DNA of 6,780 nucleotides, from NCBI GenBank assembly GCA_009926705.1, contig RFOJ01000051.1:1-6780 (forward strand), read 5' to 3'. The notes beneath the pieces were generated by a model that saw only the letters and a list, made by a program, of their open reading frames with translations, searched no databases and had not been told where the DNA came from. Of this stretch, positions 6,401-6,780 are shown in pieces. Every line of letters starts with the position of its first letter. The stretch's first letter is position 1. Origin of the DNA: Acidimicrobiia bacterium (GTDB lineage Bacteria > Actinomycetota > Acidimicrobiia > Acidimicrobiales > Ilumatobacteraceae). The position numbers and the translations under genes were made by a program.

Positions 6401-6780
6401 ATGTCAACTGATTTCTACGAGTTGCTCGGCGTCGACCGCTCTGCGTCACCTGATGACATCAAGAAGGCGTACCGCAAGCTCGCGCGCGAGCTTCACCCTG
6501 ACAAGAACCCGGGCAACAAAGACGCAGAAGAGAAGTTCAAGCAGGTGTCGCGTGCATACGAAGTGTTGAGCGATCCCGAGTCGCGCGCCCGCTACGACCA
6601 GTTTGGCGAAGCAGGCGTCGGTGGCGGCGGCGGGGGAGGCGGCGACCCGTTCTCTGGCGGTTTCGGTGACATCATCGACGCATTCTTCGGCGGCGGTTCA
6701 CCGTTCGGTGGGCGCAGTGGCCCGTCGGGCCCGCCACGCGGCCAAGACATCGAGACAGTCGTCGACGTGCCATTCGAAGA
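6401..6780 (+). CDS. dnaJ: Chaperone DnaJ, N-terminal part (cut by window end)
   Basis: The visible 126 residues begin STDFYELLGVDRSAS and form a full J domain (about 1-68) with the HPD motif at 32-34, which stimulates DnaK ATP hydrolysis. YDQFGEAG (65-72) leads to a Gly/Phe-rich linker with eight glycines in a row (74-81) and several Phe-Gly pairs (84-103). The first strand of the substrate-binding domain follows (RGQDIETVVDVPFE, 113-126). The zinc-finger region lies beyond the window, so the DnaJ type cannot be seen directly. The hrcA-dnaJ pair is the standard second dnaJ locus (dnaJ2) of actinobacteria, separate from dnaK-grpE-dnaJ1. It starts 6 nt after hrcA and probably shares its transcript. 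Confidence 0.95.
   Translation, partial: MSTDFYELLGVDRSASPDDIKKAYRKLARELHPDKNPGNKDAEEKFKQVSRAYEVLSDPESRARYDQFGEAGVGGGGGGGGDPFSGGFGDIIDAFFGGGSPFGGRSGPSGPPRGQDIETVVDVPFE

Overview
This is a high-GC stretch carrying a conserved actinobacterial chromosomal core. Two genes that are not part of that core sit in its middle. The gene set (holA, rpsT, lepA, hrcA, dnaJ), the high GC and the HrcA plus second DnaJ pairing all suggest an actinomycete-type organism (Actinomycetota). A deep lineage such as Acidimicrobiia is plausible, but this is inferred from protein flavour and gene order, not proven.

Layout. Positions 1-231 hold the 3' end of holA (DNA polymerase III delta subunit) on the + strand. It converges on rpsT (ribosomal protein bS20, 355-606, - strand) across a 123-nt gap that contains a 17-bp exact direct repeat. 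A 244-nt divergent intergenic region (607-850) separates rpsT from lepA. It holds a plausible lepA promoter, a cluster of five short dyads and a 10-bp sequence present in both gene leaders. lepA (elongation factor 4, 851-2623) overlaps by 8 nt an MFS exporter gene (2616-3887). A good Shine-Dalgarno site at the end of that gene leads into a class I photolyase reading frame (3897-5232). The photolyase is broken by what looks like a 5-nt deletion at about 4308. A 115-nt gap follows, then hrcA (start taken at 5348, end 6394), and 6 nt later dnaJ, which the window end cuts off.

How the genes fit together. holA belongs to replication, rpsT and lepA to translation, and hrcA and dnaJ to heat-shock control and protein folding. 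lepA, the exporter and the photolyase look like one transcript because of their tight spacing and overlap. hrcA-dnaJ looks like a second transcript with its own near-leaderless promoter. In many actinobacteria the gene between lepA and hrcA is the radical-SAM gene hemW; here that slot holds the exporter and photolyase.

I see no mobile element, CRISPR array, RNA gene or clearly new system. The points most worth checking are the photolyase lesion, the replaced hemW slot and the structured rpsT/lepA intergenic region.
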